DNA of 64,000 nucleotides from Emcibacter sp. (GCF_963675455.1 NZ_OY776217.1:558001-622000); one strand, 5' to 3'; positions 40,781-50,573 are shown, numbered from the stretch's first letter. The notes: a model not told the origin generated them from the sequence alone. Program-made: numbers and translations.

Positions 40781-42028
40781 ATGACGGACGAGTCTCCCAC
40801 ACAGAAAATACGCACCGGACCCCGGCCCCTGCCCCTGCATGTGGCCAACGCCACCAGCAGCTGGATGAGTGCGGCGGCCAGCCTGCCCCTGTTCCTGATG
40901 GGCGGGCTGCATTGTCACCCGGCCCGCGAACAGGCGGCGCGGCTCTTACGTGACGAGTTGCAGAAGGAAAATATGATCCTGCTGCAACAGACGGTGATGA
41001 TGCAGGCGCAGGAGCGGCTCATTCAGATGATGCAGGGGATCGAGGCTTACCAGAGCCACCCCTATTGCCGTCAGGTCACCCAACCGCCGGTGGCCCTGGA
41101 AAGCGGCACCACCCGGCTGCTGGACTATGGCAGCGAACAGACCGCCGACGGCCCGGTGGTGATCGCCGTGCCCTCCCTGATCAACCCGTCCTGGATCCTT
41201 GATCTGATGGAAGAACACAGCCTGATGCGCACCCTGGCCGCCGAAGGCCTGCGGTCTTACCTGGTTGACTGGGACGCGCCGGGGCCGCTGGAAAAACATT
41301 TCGGGCTGGATGACTATATCGCCAACCGGCTGGTGCCGATGATCCGGGAAATCGCCCGCCGCCATGACCGCCCCGTCCATCTCCTGGGGTATTGCATGGG
41401 CGGCAACCTGTCCATTGCCGCCGCCCATATCCTGCAGGGGGAAGGCGTGCTCGACAGCCTGACCCTGATCGCCACGCCGTGGGATTTTCATGCGGAACGA
41501 AATGTACAGCTGGAGGGTTTTCTGGACATCATGGAAAAGTCTCAAAATCTGTTTAAGGATATAGGGTTTGTTCCCATGGACATCATGCAGCTGTTTTTCT
41601 TCAGCCTTGATCCGACCCTGTCAGACCGGAAATTCCGCCGCTTCGCCACCCTCGACCCGAACGACCCGAAAACGGAAATTTTTGTCGCCATCGAGGACTG
41701 GGCCAACGAAGGGGCGCCACTTGCCCTCAACCTGGCCTTTGACTGCCTGAACCGATGGTACCGGGATAACCTGACCCACAAGGGGGAATGGATGGTGGAA
41801 GGCCGGGCCATCCTGCCGGAAGAGATTACCCTGCCCTGTCATGTCATCACCCCGGCGCGCGACCGGATCGTCCCCCCCGCATCTGCGAAGGATATCCTGA
41901 AACATCTGCCGGCCGCCACCCATACCTCGGCCGCAAGCGGTCATGTGAACATGATTGCCGGATATGGGGCTGATAAAATATTATGGCCTAAAATAGCTAA
42001 ATATATAAAATATAATTACAATAAATAA
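40781..42028 (+). CDS. PHA-synthase-like alpha/beta hydrolase (PhaC family)
   Basis: 415 residues, shorter than class I PHA synthases (about 570-600). The lipase-like box GYCMGG carries the Cys nucleophile used by PhaC in place of Ser; the Asp is in ARDRIVPP and the His in SGHVNMIAG, giving the C-D-H triad. The N-terminal half is helical with Met/Gln-rich segments (MMQAQERLIQMMQG). It might polymerise hydroxyacyl-CoA, or be an alphaproteobacterial PhaC-related hydrolase. It lies in the phaR-phaA-phaB region. Confidence 0.75.
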   Translation: MTDESPTQKIRTGPRPLPLHVANATSSWMSAAASLPLFLMGGLHCHPAREQAARLLRDELQKENMILLQQTVMMQAQERLIQMMQGIEAYQSHPYCRQVTQPPVALESGTTRLLDYGSEQTADGPVVIAVPSLINPSWILDLMEEHSLMRTLAAEGLRSYLVDWDAPGPLEKHFGLDDYIANRLVPMIREIARRHDRPVHLLGYCMGGNLSIAAAHILQGEGVLDSLTLIATPWDFHAERNVQLEGFLDIMEKSQNLFKDIGFVPMDIMQLFFFSLDPTLSDRKFRRFATLDPNDPKTEIFVAIEDWANEGAPLALNLAFDCLNRWYRDNLTHKGEWMVEGRAILPEEITLPCHVITPARDRIVPPASAKDILKHLPAATHTSAASGHVNMIAGYGADKILWPKIAKYIKYNYNK

Positions 42029-42129
42029 TAATTTTATAAAATAATTGAAAAGTCCGACAGGTTATTGTAAGACTTTTTCCAGGCAAAACTGTCAGGAATT
42101 TTTTTTGAGTCTCCCATTGCCATATATTG

Positions 42130-42139
42130 TTGCACTGCA
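42130..42139. promoter_or_regulatory. TTGCACTGCA element before phaA (PhaR-like site candidate)
   Basis: Identical to 30387-30396. It lies 146 bases before the phaA ATG, in the 256-base gap 42029-42284, which shows no gene. The first part of that gap is very A/T-rich. Confidence 0.4.
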
Positions 42140-42284
42140 CTATCATTGTTGTGCTGATGTAACGAAAAAATAACGGACGGGAACAGTCGGTCGTCATATA
42201 CTTCTTCTGTTTTCCCGTTGCTAAAATGACAAGAACATATTGCCCGCAGTGTCGGGAACTGAAACTGAGAAACAAGGATTTATC

Positions 42285-43460
42285 ATGACAGACATCGCCA
42301 TTGTAGCTGCCCGCCGCACCCCGGTCGGTTCATTTAACGGTTCACTAAGCGCTGTACCGGCCCATTATCTGGGTGAAACCGTCATTCGCGCCCTGCTGGA
42401 AGAAACCGGCGTCGCCCCGGCCGATGTGGACGAAGTAATCCTGGGCCAGGTGCTGACCGCCGCGACCGGCATGAACCCGGCCAGGCAGGCCGTGATCAAT
42501 GCAGGCCTGCCCAAGGAAACCACCGCCTGGGGTATGAACCAGGTCTGCGGATCCGGCCTGCGCGCCGTAGCACTGGCCAGTCAGGCAATCCGTTGCGGCG
42601 ATGCCGCTGTCATGATTGCCGGCGGCCAGGAAAGCATGAGCCAAGCCCCCCATGCGGCCCAGCTTCGCAGCGGTGTGAAAATGGGCCCGGCCAATTTTGA
42701 AGACACCATGATCAAGGACGGGCTGACCGATGCCTTCGGCGTCATGCACATGGGCGTGACCGCCGAGAATATCGCCCGGGAATGGCAGATCGGCCGCGAA
42801 GAGCAGGATGAATTTGCCGTCGCCTCCCAGAACAAGGCCGAAGCCGCCCAGGCCGCCGGTAAATTCAAGGATGAAATCGTGCCGGTCACGATCAAGGGGC
42901 GCAAGGGCGACACCGTTGTCGCGGAAGATGAATATATCCGTAAAGGTGTGACCCTGGACAGCATATCCGGCGTCCGTCCCGCCTTTGACCGGGAAGGGTC
43001 CGTCACCGCCGCCAACGCCAGTGGCATCAATGACGGCGCCGCCGCCGTGATGCTGATGTCGGTCGAGGAAGCCGAAAAGCGCGGCCTGACCCCGCTCGCG
43101 GTTATCAAATCCTGGGCCACCGCCGGTGTGGACCCGAGTATCATGGGTATCGGCCCGGTACCGGCCAGCCGCAAGGCCCTTGAAAAGGCCGGCTGGGATA
43201 AAGACGACCTTGACCTGATCGAAGCCAACGAAGCCTTCGCCGTTCAGGCCTGCGCCGTCAACCGTGACATGGGCTGGGATACGGACAAGGTCAATGTGAA
43301 CGGCGGCGCCATCGCCATCGGTCACCCGATCGGCGCCAGCGGCGCACGTATTTTCTGCACCCTGCTGCACGAGATGAAACGCCGTGACGCCAAAAAAGGT
43401 CTTGCCACCCTGTGTATCGGCGGCGGCATGGGTGTCGCTGTCTGTGTAGAGCGTCCCTGA
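42285..43460 (+). CDS. phaA: Acetyl-CoA C-acetyltransferase (beta-ketothiolase)
   Basis: 391 residues. The two active-site Cys are in NQVCGSGLRAVA (about 88) and in LCIGGGMG (about 378), and the His is in GHPIGASGAR (about 348). It condenses two acetyl-CoA to acetoacetyl-CoA. Adjacent to acetoacetyl-CoA reductase and PhaC-like genes, so a role in polyhydroxybutyrate synthesis is likely, though thiolases also serve in breakdown. Confidence 0.93.
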   Translation: MTDIAIVAARRTPVGSFNGSLSAVPAHYLGETVIRALLEETGVAPADVDEVILGQVLTAATGMNPARQAVINAGLPKETTAWGMNQVCGSGLRAVALASQAIRCGDAAVMIAGGQESMSQAPHAAQLRSGVKMGPANFEDTMIKDGLTDAFGVMHMGVTAENIAREWQIGREEQDEFAVASQNKAEAAQAAGKFKDEIVPVTIKGRKGDTVVAEDEYIRKGVTLDSISGVRPAFDREGSVTAANASGINDGAAAVMLMSVEEAEKRGLTPLAVIKSWATAGVDPSIMGIGPVPASRKALEKAGWDKDDLDLIEANEAFAVQACAVNRDMGWDTDKVNVNGGAIAIGHPIGASGARIFCTLLHEMKRRDAKKGLATLCIGGGMGVAVCVERP

Positions 43461-43475
43461 CAGAAACAAGAAAAA

Positions 43476-43503
43476 TGTCCCGGATGAAATTTCGTCCGGG
43501 ACA
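43476..43503 (+). terminator. Hairpin between phaA and phaB
   Basis: TGTCCCGGA and TCCGGGACA arms (43476-43484 and 43495-43503), 9 perfect pairs. No T run follows on the plus strand, so it is more a partial attenuator or stabiliser than a full terminator. Confidence 0.5.
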
Positions 43504-43622
43504 CTTAGGAAAAAAAGATCATATTTCCGGTCAAAGCCCCCGGAAGATGATCAGGAAATAACAAGAAGAAACGACAGAAAGACACTTAACAGTTATCAGC
43601 CAAAGACGGTGAGGAGAAGCAT

Positions 43623-44345
43623 ATGTCCAGAATAGCAGTTGTCACCGGTGGTACCCGAGGTATCGGCGCCGCCATTTCCCAGGCCCTGAAAGATGCCGGT
43701 TATACCGTTGCTGCCAGTTACGCCGGCAATGACGAGGCCGCCGCAAAATTCAAGGAAGAAACCGGCATTGCGGTCTATAAATGGGATGTGAGCGACTATG
43801 ACGCCTGTCAGGCCGGCATGGCCCGGATTGCCGAAGACCTGGGACCGGTGGATGTGCTGGTCAATAATGCCGGCATCACCCGGGATGCAACACTGAGCAG
43901 AATGGACAAAAGCATGTGGGATGCGGTGATCGACACCGATCTTAGCTCCAACTTCAATATGACCAAAGCAGTCTGGGACGGCATGAAAGAACGGGGTTTC
44001 GGCCGCGTGATCTGCATCAGTTCCATCAACGGCGTCAAGGGCCAGATGGGCCAGACCAACTATTCCGCTGCCAAGGCCGGCGACATCGGTTTCGTCAAGG
44101 CGCTGGCCCAGGAAGGCGCACGTTACGGCATAACCGCCAACGCCATCGCCCCCGGTTATATCGGTACCGATATGGTGCGGGCGGTGCCGGAAAAGGTTCT
44201 GGAAAAAATTGTCGCCCAGATCCCTGTCGGCCGCCTCGGCGAGCCGGAAGAAATTGCCCGCGCCGTGGTTTTCCTGGCTGCCGATGAAGCCGGTTTTGTA
44301 ACCGGCTCCACCCTCAATATCAACGGCGGCCAATATATCACTTAA
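43623..44345 (+). CDS. phaB: Acetoacetyl-CoA reductase
   Basis: 240 residues, a short-chain dehydrogenase. The cofactor motif is TGGTRGIG, the catalytic block is Ser in ISSINGVKGQMGQTNY with YSAAKAG, and NNAGITRDATLSRM is the usual PhaB signature. It reduces acetoacetyl-CoA to (R)-3-hydroxybutyryl-CoA with NADPH. GAGGAG precedes the ATG. It follows phaA after 162 bases. Confidence 0.93.
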   Translation: MSRIAVVTGGTRGIGAAISQALKDAGYTVAASYAGNDEAAAKFKEETGIAVYKWDVSDYDACQAGMARIAEDLGPVDVLVNNAGITRDATLSRMDKSMWDAVIDTDLSSNFNMTKAVWDGMKERGFGRVICISSINGVKGQMGQTNYSAAKAGDIGFVKALAQEGARYGITANAIAPGYIGTDMVRAVPEKVLEKIVAQIPVGRLGEPEEIARAVVFLAADEAGFVTGSTLNINGGQYIT

Positions 44346-44408
44346 CAGGAACCGGTCCGGTCCTGTAAGATAGGCTTCTGTCGAACGTCATAAAAAGGAG
44401 GCGCGTAA

Positions 44409-45164
44409 TTGTATCAGGATGTGGTCGATTTACGCGCCTTTTATCAATCCCCGCTGGGCAAGGTTGCCGCCCGGCTGATCCGTAACCAGATTCGTACTCT
44501 CTGGCCCACCGTGCACGGCATGGAAGTCCTGGGCCTGGGGTATGCCACCCCCTATCTCGATCCGTTCCGCGAGGAAGCCGCCCATACGGTCGCCATCATG
44601 CCGGCCCAGCAGGGGGTGATCCGCTGGCCCCGTTTCCACGGCAATCATCAGGGATCATACGGCGGCAATCTCTGCGCCCTCGCCAACGAACGCCACCTGC
44701 CCCTGCAAGATGCCAGCATGGACCGGATTGTCATGGTCCATATTCTGGAACATTCCGATCATAAACGGCATCTTCTCAGGGAAGTCTGGCGTACCCTGGC
44801 GCCGGGCGGCCGGGTGCTTCTGGTTGTGCCCAACCGTATGGGTTTCTGGTCCCGCAGCGATAGTACTCCGTTTGGTCACGGCACCCCCTACAGCACCGGC
44901 CAGATCCGCCAGATGCTGGCGGAAAACATGCTGACCCCGACCAGCGCCACGTCCGCCCTGACCCTGCCGCCGTTTAAAAGCCGGACCATGATTTCCCTGC
45001 TGGCCGCCATGGAAAAGACCGGCCAGAGATTCTGGTCCAATTTCGCCGGCGCCCTGATTGTCGAGGCGGAAAAGCAGATCTATGCCGCCGATGGCGGCAA
45101 CCAACAGAAACAGCGGGTGCCTAAACCACTGCTCGCCGGCAACCAGATGCGGCAGAACCACTGA
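44409..45164 (+). CDS. SAM-dependent methyltransferase domain protein
   Basis: 251 residues starting with TTG at 44409, preceded by AGGAGG at 6-7 bases. The SAM-binding region is altered (VLGLGYATPYLDPFR), with the later HLPLQDASMDRIVMVHILEH and LAPGGRVLLVVPNR strands of class I methyltransferases. Related proteins are common in alphaproteobacteria, often near the glyoxalase gloB; substrate unknown. A hairpin-like repeat (44345-44366) lies between phaB and this gene. Confidence 0.8.
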   Translation: MYQDVVDLRAFYQSPLGKVAARLIRNQIRTLWPTVHGMEVLGLGYATPYLDPFREEAAHTVAIMPAQQGVIRWPRFHGNHQGSYGGNLCALANERHLPLQDASMDRIVMVHILEHSDHKRHLLREVWRTLAPGGRVLLVVPNRMGFWSRSDSTPFGHGTPYSTGQIRQMLAENMLTPTSATSALTLPPFKSRTMISLLAAMEKTGQRFWSNFAGALIVEAEKQIYAADGGNQQKQRVPKPLLAGNQMRQNH

Positions 45165-45299
45165 CCGTCTCCAAGACTATCACAGGAAACTCCGTGTGCC
45201 ATTTCAGCCGGTCTGTGGTAGACTTTCGAGTCTGAGAGGTTCACAGGTGCCGCAATAACCGGCGACTGATATTTCCGATACAGATTAGGGGTGGCAGTT

Positions 45300-46730
45300 A
45301 TGGGTGCATACATAAAAGTCCGGCCAGATCAGTTTCCTTCCGCATGGGAGATAATCACCTCCTGCCTTTTTCTTGTTTTTTTCATAGCTTCTTTTACCGC
45401 CACCAGCACGATCTCACAGGCACAGGCCTCGCCCGATACCGCCTTTGTTCTGGACATCAAAGGCCCAATCGGCCCCGCCGTCAGCGACTATATTGTCCGC
45501 GGCGTGGAGCGGGCTCATGAAGACGATGCGACACTGATCATCCTCCGCATGGATACACCGGGCGGCCTGGACAATTCCATGCGCGATATTATTAAAGCCA
45601 TCCTGACCTCTCCGATTCCCGTGGCCTGCTTTGTCGCCCCCAGCGGCGGGCGCGCCGCCAGTGCCGGAACCTACATCCTATACGCCTGCCATATCTCCGC
45701 CATGTCACCCGGCACCAACCTCGGGGCGGCAACACCTGTGCAAATCGGCGGACTGCCGACACCAACAGCACCGACTGGAACTCCCGACAAGGACAGCAAA
45801 CCGGCCGCCGAACACCCGAGCCTGGAAGACAAGGCGGTCAATGATGCCGCCGCCTACATCCGCAGTCTGGCAGAAATGCGCGGGCGGAACGCGGACTGGG
45901 CCGAACGGGCCGTGCGGGAGGCCGTCAGCCTGTCAGCAATAAAGGCTGTCGAACTGGGCGTTGTGGATATTCTGGCCCGGGACATCCCCGAGCTTCTGGT
46001 TCTGATTGACGGAAAATCAGTAAAAATCGACCAGAGAACCCAGGTCCTGGAGACAAAAGGCCTTGTCGTTGTCGAGATCCTCCCGGACTGGCGGACCGAA
46101 CTTCTGACAGTGATCACCAACCCGAACATCGCCTATGTTCTTCTGATGGTGGGAGTTTACGGCCTGATCATTGAATTCTGGAATCCCGGTACCATCCTGC
46201 CCGGGGTTACGGGTGCTATCTGCCTGGTCCTGGCCCTTTATGCCCTGCAGCTTCTGCCGGTGAATTATGCCGGTCTGGCGCTGATCCTGCTCGGGCTGAT
46301 CCTGCTGATTGCGGAAATGTTTGTTCCCGCCTTCGGGGTACTGGGTCTTGGCGGTCTGGTGGCGCTGGTCATCGGCTCGGTCATCCTGATCGATACGGAA
46401 GTCCCGGGGATGGCCATCTCCGTCCCCATTATCGGATCCATCGCCTTTGTTTCCGGACTTCTTTTGCTGGGCATCATGTATATGGCCGTCAAGGCCTGGC
46501 AACGTCCGGTTACAACGGGCCCCGAAGCCCTGGTCGGCACAGCCGGCGAAGTCATCGACTGGCACGGCGGCATGGGTCACATCAGGATACACGGCGAAGT
46601 CTGGAAAGCCCGGGGGCCGGAAAAACTGGCCGACAAAAGCCGCGTCCTGGTAACAGGCCTGGACGGGCTCAGGCTGAACGTAGAGCAGGACAGCGAAAAC
46701 AACACACAGGAGGCAGAGCATGACATTTGA
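45300..46730 (+). CDS. NfeD-family membrane serine protease (long form)
   Basis: 476 residues from the ATG at 45300 (AGGGG at 8 bases). A signal peptide leads to a ClpP-like protease domain (about 45-230): Ser in GGRAASAGTYILYA, catalytic Lys in the EDKAVNDAAAYI helix. Four or five membrane helices and a C-terminal OB-like domain follow (VGTAGEVIDWHGG). Such proteases act with stomatin-like partners on membrane proteins. It overlaps the downstream slipin gene by 11 bases. Confidence 0.9.
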   Translation: MGAYIKVRPDQFPSAWEIITSCLFLVFFIASFTATSTISQAQASPDTAFVLDIKGPIGPAVSDYIVRGVERAHEDDATLIILRMDTPGGLDNSMRDIIKAILTSPIPVACFVAPSGGRAASAGTYILYACHISAMSPGTNLGAATPVQIGGLPTPTAPTGTPDKDSKPAAEHPSLEDKAVNDAAAYIRSLAEMRGRNADWAERAVREAVSLSAIKAVELGVVDILARDIPELLVLIDGKSVKIDQRTQVLETKGLVVVEILPDWRTELLTVITNPNIAYVLLMVGVYGLIIEFWNPGTILPGVTGAICLVLALYALQLLPVNYAGLALILLGLILLIAEMFVPAFGVLGLGGLVALVIGSVILIDTEVPGMAISVPIIGSIAFVSGLLLLGIMYMAVKAWQRPVTTGPEALVGTAGEVIDWHGGMGHIRIHGEVWKARGPEKLADKSRVLVTGLDGLRLNVEQDSENNTQEAEHDI

Positions 46731-47490
46731 ATTTTCCATTCCCATTTATGTGGCCGTTTTTGTTGTTGTCGGGCTGTTGCTGTCGGCGATCCGTGTTCTG
46801 CGGGAATATGAGCGGGGTGTTATTTTCCAGCTTGGACGTTTCTGGAAAGTCAAAGGCCCTGGCCTGATCATTGTTATCCCTCTTATCCAGCAGATGGTCC
46901 GGGTTGACCTCAGGACCACAGTCATGGATGTACCGGAACAGGATGTTATTTCCAGAGATAACGTGTCGGTACATGTGAACGCAGTGGTTTATTACCGGGT
47001 TATCGATTCCCAACGGGCAATCATTGAGGTGGAAGACTTCAAATATGCCACCAGCCAGCTCGCCCAGACCACCCTGCGCTCCGTCCTCGGCCAGCATGAA
47101 CTGGACGAAATGCTGGCCGAACGGGACCGGCTAAATCAGGATATCCGTAATATCCTCGACGAACAGACCGATGCCTGGGGAATCAAGGTCTCCAACGTGG
47201 AGCTGAAACATGTGGATCTGGATTCCAGCATGATCCGGGCCATTGCCAAGCAGGCGGAAAGCGAAAGGATCCGCCGGGCCAAAATCATCTCCGCCGAGGG
47301 GGAACGGCAGGCCGCCGATGAGCTACTTAATGCCGCTAAAATCCTGTCAGGCCGGCCGGAAGCCCTGCAGTTACGCTACCTGACAGCACTTCAGGATATC
47401 GCCACCGATAAAACCTCCACTCTGGTTTTTCCGGTCCCGCTGGACTTCTTGAAGGCCTTTGCCGGGGATAAGGATAAAGGAGAAAGCTAG
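46720..47490 (+). CDS. Slipin, SPFH/stomatin family protein
   Basis: 256 residues. An N-terminal membrane hairpin (IYVAVFVVVGLLLSAI) precedes the SPFH domain (EYERGVIFQLGRFWKVKGPG ... VDLRTTVMDVPEQDVISRDN) and a helical coiled-coil tail (AESERIRRAKIISAEGERQA). It is the classical partner of long NfeD proteins in bacterial membranes. The gene pair is translationally coupled. It converges on metW with 13 bases between and no visible terminator. Confidence 0.92.
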   Translation: MTFEFSIPIYVAVFVVVGLLLSAIRVLREYERGVIFQLGRFWKVKGPGLIIVIPLIQQMVRVDLRTTVMDVPEQDVISRDNVSVHVNAVVYYRVIDSQRAIIEVEDFKYATSQLAQTTLRSVLGQHELDEMLAERDRLNQDIRNILDEQTDAWGIKVSNVELKHVDLDSSMIRAIAKQAESERIRRAKIISAEGERQAADELLNAAKILSGRPEALQLRYLTALQDIATDKTSTLVFPVPLDFLKAFAGDKDKGES

Positions 47491-47503
47491 GCCGGTTGTT
47501 CGT

Positions 47504-48136
47504 TCAGTCCGACCGGCTGATCACAAAAAGGCCCTGGGTCGCGAGAATATTGGAAAACCACAGGGTTTCGAACGGCATGCGGTGACCGCTGCTGTCGATC
47601 GCCATCTGTTTTTCGATGGTGATATTCTTTTCCCGGCACAGATTGACAAAATCCCGGATCGTGCAAAAGTGAATATTCGGTGTGGAATACCAGGGATGAT
47701 CCAGGTTTTTGGTGACCGGCATAGTGCCATTGAGCAGCAGGCCGCCACGCACCCGCCAGTGTCCGAAATTAGGGAAAGACACAATGGCCTTGCGCCCGAC
47801 CCGCAGAAGCTGGTCCAGCATCAGGTCGGGACGGGACATGGCCTGCAGGGTATGGCTCAGGATCACCACATCGAAACTATTGTCCGGATAATAGGCAATA
47901 TCCCGTTCCGCATCCCCCTGGATGACCGACAGGCCTTTGGCAATACTTTTATTGACCCCTTCCGGGCTGATTTCAATACCGCGGCCGTCAACGTTTTTCT
48001 GGTGCACAAGATAGTTCAGCAGCACCCCGTCGCCACAGCCCACATCAAGCACGCTGGAGTCTTCACCGATCATGTCGGCAATCAGCAGCAGGTCGACCCG
48101 GATATCCTTGGGCCCAAAGTCCGTGGATCTGTTCAT
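47504..48136 (-). CDS. metW: Methionine biosynthesis protein MetW
   Basis: 210 residues. A class I methyltransferase fold with the SAM-binding loop VLDVGCGDGVLLNYL and the family-specific segments VVILSHTLQAM and GHWRVRGGLLLNGTMP. MetW activates or assists MetX in Alphaproteobacteria. Its start overlaps the metX stop by four bases, showing coupled expression. Confidence 0.93.
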   Translation of the reverse strand: MNRSTDFGPKDIRVDLLLIADMIGEDSSVLDVGCGDGVLLNYLVHQKNVDGRGIEISPEGVNKSIAKGLSVIQGDAERDIAYYPDNSFDVVILSHTLQAMSRPDLMLDQLLRVGRKAIVSFPNFGHWRVRGGLLLNGTMPVTKNLDHPWYSTPNIHFCTIRDFVNLCREKNITIEKQMAIDSSGHRMPFETLWFSNILATQGLFVISRSD

Positions 48137-49302
48137 GACCGCCTCCCGCCTTTTTGTTCCGCCTGCGAAACAAGAAAGCCGCGGACGATATTATCCATTT
48201 CCGGGCAATCGAGCAGGAAGCTGTCATGGCCCTTGTCCATGTCGATATCGGCAAAGCTGACCCGGGCGCCGACCCCGTTGAGGGCGCGGACGATCTCCCG
48301 GCTTTCGTCGGTGGTATAAAGCCAGTCCGAATTGAAGGACAGGATACAGAAACGGGATTTAATGCCGCGGAATGCCTCGGCCAGCACACCGTTATAGCCC
48401 GCCGACAGATCGTAATAATCCATCGCCCGGGTGATATAGAGGTAACTGTTGGCGTCAAAGCGATCAACGAAGGAAATGCCCTGATGCCTGAGGTAGCTTT
48501 CAATCTGGAAATCCGCATCAAAGCCGAAGGTCAGCGCCTCCCGGTCCTGCAGGTTGCGGCCAAAGCGGCTGGTCAGCCCGCTTTCCGACATATAGGTGAT
48601 ATGGGCCGCCATCCGGGCCACGGCCAGCCCGGCATGGGGGCTGTCCTTTTCTTCATAGTAGCGCCCGCCCTTCCAGTTGGGATCGGCCATGATCGCCTGC
48701 CGCCCCACTTCGTGAAAGGCAATATTCTGGGCCGAATGGCGCCAGCTGGTGGCAATAGCGACCACACTGCGCACCCGGTCCGGATAGAGCACCGCCCATT
48801 GCAGGGCCTGCATGCCGCCCATGGACCCGCCGACCACGGCAAAAATTTCATCAATACCCAGATGATCCAGCAGCATGGCCTGGGTCCTCACCATATCAGG
48901 GATGGTGATCACCGGAAAATCGAGGCCATACGGCTTGCCCGTGGCCGGATTGATCTCGGCCGGACCGGTGGTGCCGCAGCAGGAGCCCAGCACGTTGGCG
49001 CAGATCACATAAAAACGGTCTGTATCAATGGGACAGCCGGGCCCGACCATCTCCTGCCACCAGCCTGGCTTGCCGGTGATGGGATTGATGCCGCGCACAT
49101 AGTGATCGCCGGTCAGGGCGTGACAGACCACAATCACATTGGACTTGTCTTCGTTGAGAGTGCCCCAGCTTTTATACGCCACATGAATAGGGCCGAGCGC
49201 CGCACCGGAATCAAGGCGCAGGGGCGCCTCCGTGCCGAGGACTGCCACCTCGGCCACGCCGTCATCCTGTATTTCCTGTATCTCTGTACCAGTCATTTTC
49301 AT
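48133..49302 (-). CDS. metX: Homoserine O-acetyltransferase
   Basis: 389 residues. The Ser nucleophile lies in VVGGSMGGMQALQW, and the later Asp and His are in DKGHDSFLLD with the preceding SDWLYTTDES. The NP-type motif NPATGKPYGLDFP is present. It makes O-acetylhomoserine (some family members use succinyl-CoA). The 181-base region to hisC was checked for a SAM-II riboswitch; none is evident. Confidence 0.93.
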   Translation of the reverse strand: MKMTGTEIQEIQDDGVAEVAVLGTEAPLRLDSGAALGPIHVAYKSWGTLNEDKSNVIVVCHALTGDHYVRGINPITGKPGWWQEMVGPGCPIDTDRFYVICANVLGSCCGTTGPAEINPATGKPYGLDFPVITIPDMVRTQAMLLDHLGIDEIFAVVGGSMGGMQALQWAVLYPDRVRSVVAIATSWRHSAQNIAFHEVGRQAIMADPNWKGGRYYEEKDSPHAGLAVARMAAHITYMSESGLTSRFGRNLQDREALTFGFDADFQIESYLRHQGISFVDRFDANSYLYITRAMDYYDLSAGYNGVLAEAFRGIKSRFCILSFNSDWLYTTDESREIVRALNGVGARVSFADIDMDKGHDSFLLDCPEMDNIVRGFLVSQAEQKGGRRS

Positions 49303-49483
49303 CGCCTGCCTTGACAGTCTGTCTTACCCCAGAAGCCATATAAGTCAATAAATTCTTTGTTTTAGGCGCAGTTTCGCCGAATATCATCTTGCAGTCGGGG
49401 GCCGTTAAAGATAGAACAAATTCACCGGCGCGGCTCGTTCCGCGGCGAGGCGTGCCACAAATTCAGACAAAGCAGGTAACATA

Positions 49484-50572
49484 ATGAGCGGACTGGTCCC
49501 ACGGCCATGGATTGAGACCCTTGAAGTATACGAAGGCGGCAAGTCCAAAACAGACGGCGTGGCAAAAGCGGTTAAACTTTCTTCCAATGAGTCAGCCCTC
49601 GGCCCAAGCCCGAAGGCCATGGAGGCCTATGCGGCCGCCGTCCATACCCTGCATCGTTACCCGGACGCCAGCTATGCGGCCCTGAAGCAGACCATTGCCG
49701 ACAAATATGATCTTGTGGCAAACCGGATTGTCTGTGGCATCGGGTCCGACGAGATCCTCAAGCTTGCCTGCCGCGCCTATGTGGCGCCGGGGGACGAGGT
49801 CATCTACAGCCGCTATGGCTTCATGATGTATCCCATCGCCACCCGGTCCGTGGGCGGCATACCGGTGGAAGCGGAAGACAAGGACTACACCGCCGATGTC
49901 GACAAGATACTGGCCAGCGTGACCGATAAAACACGGCTTGTATTTCTGGCCAATCCCAACAATCCGACCGGGACCTATATTTCCACGTCCGAAGTGGAGC
50001 GCCTGCACCGGGGCCTGCCGGATAATGTGCTGCTGGTGCTGGATGCGGCCTATGCGGAATTTGTCGAGACAGAAGATTACGAGGCAGGCATTGCCCTGGC
50101 GTCCTCCGCGCCCAATGTGTTGATGACCCGGACCTTCTCCAAACTCTACGGTCTGGCGGCTCTGCGCCTCGGCTGGGGCTATGCCTCGGCGGAAGTTGCC
50201 GGCAACCTGGACCGGCTGCGCGATCCCTTCAATGTGCCGACGCCAACAGAACTGGCCGGTATCGCCGCCCTGAAAGACATTGCCTTTGAAGAACAGGCGA
50301 TCGCCCACAACAGCCACTGGCTGGGCTGGCTGAGTGCGGAAATCAGCGCCCTTGGCCTTGATGTGGTGCCGAGTGTAGCCAACTTTATCCTGATCCGTTT
50401 TCCCGGCGGGGTAAAATCAGCGGAAGCGGCCAATGATTTTCTGCTGAAAAAAGGCTATATTCTTCGGTGGTTGCCCGGCCAGGGGCTTGGCGACTGCCTG
50501 CGGCTTTCTGTCGGCCTGGAAGAGGACAACCGGGCAGTAGTGGCCCTGCTCAAGGAATTTATGGACGCCTGA
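49484..50572 (+). CDS. hisC: Histidinol-phosphate aminotransferase
   Basis: 362 residues of the fold-type I PLP aminotransferases. The PLP lysine is in TRTFSKLYGLAALRLGW, and FLANPNNPTGTYIS is the substrate loop. In alphaproteobacteria this gene, next to a prephenate/arogenate dehydrogenase, often serves both histidine and aromatic amino-acid synthesis. It is separated from the dehydrogenase by one base. Confidence 0.92.
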   Translation: MSGLVPRPWIETLEVYEGGKSKTDGVAKAVKLSSNESALGPSPKAMEAYAAAVHTLHRYPDASYAALKQTIADKYDLVANRIVCGIGSDEILKLACRAYVAPGDEVIYSRYGFMMYPIATRSVGGIPVEAEDKDYTADVDKILASVTDKTRLVFLANPNNPTGTYISTSEVERLHRGLPDNVLLVLDAAYAEFVETEDYEAGIALASSAPNVLMTRTFSKLYGLAALRLGWGYASAEVAGNLDRLRDPFNVPTPTELAGIAALKDIAFEEQAIAHNSHWLGWLSAEISALGLDVVPSVANFILIRFPGGVKSAEAANDFLLKKGYILRWLPGQGLGDCLRLSVGLEEDNRAVVALLKEFMDA

Positions 50573-50573
50573 C

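Noticed and set aside
49303..49483. SAM-II riboswitch upstream of metX, common in alphaproteobacteria
   Set aside because: The expected conserved pseudoknot sequence is not present on the minus strand; only an unremarkable AT-rich leader is seen.
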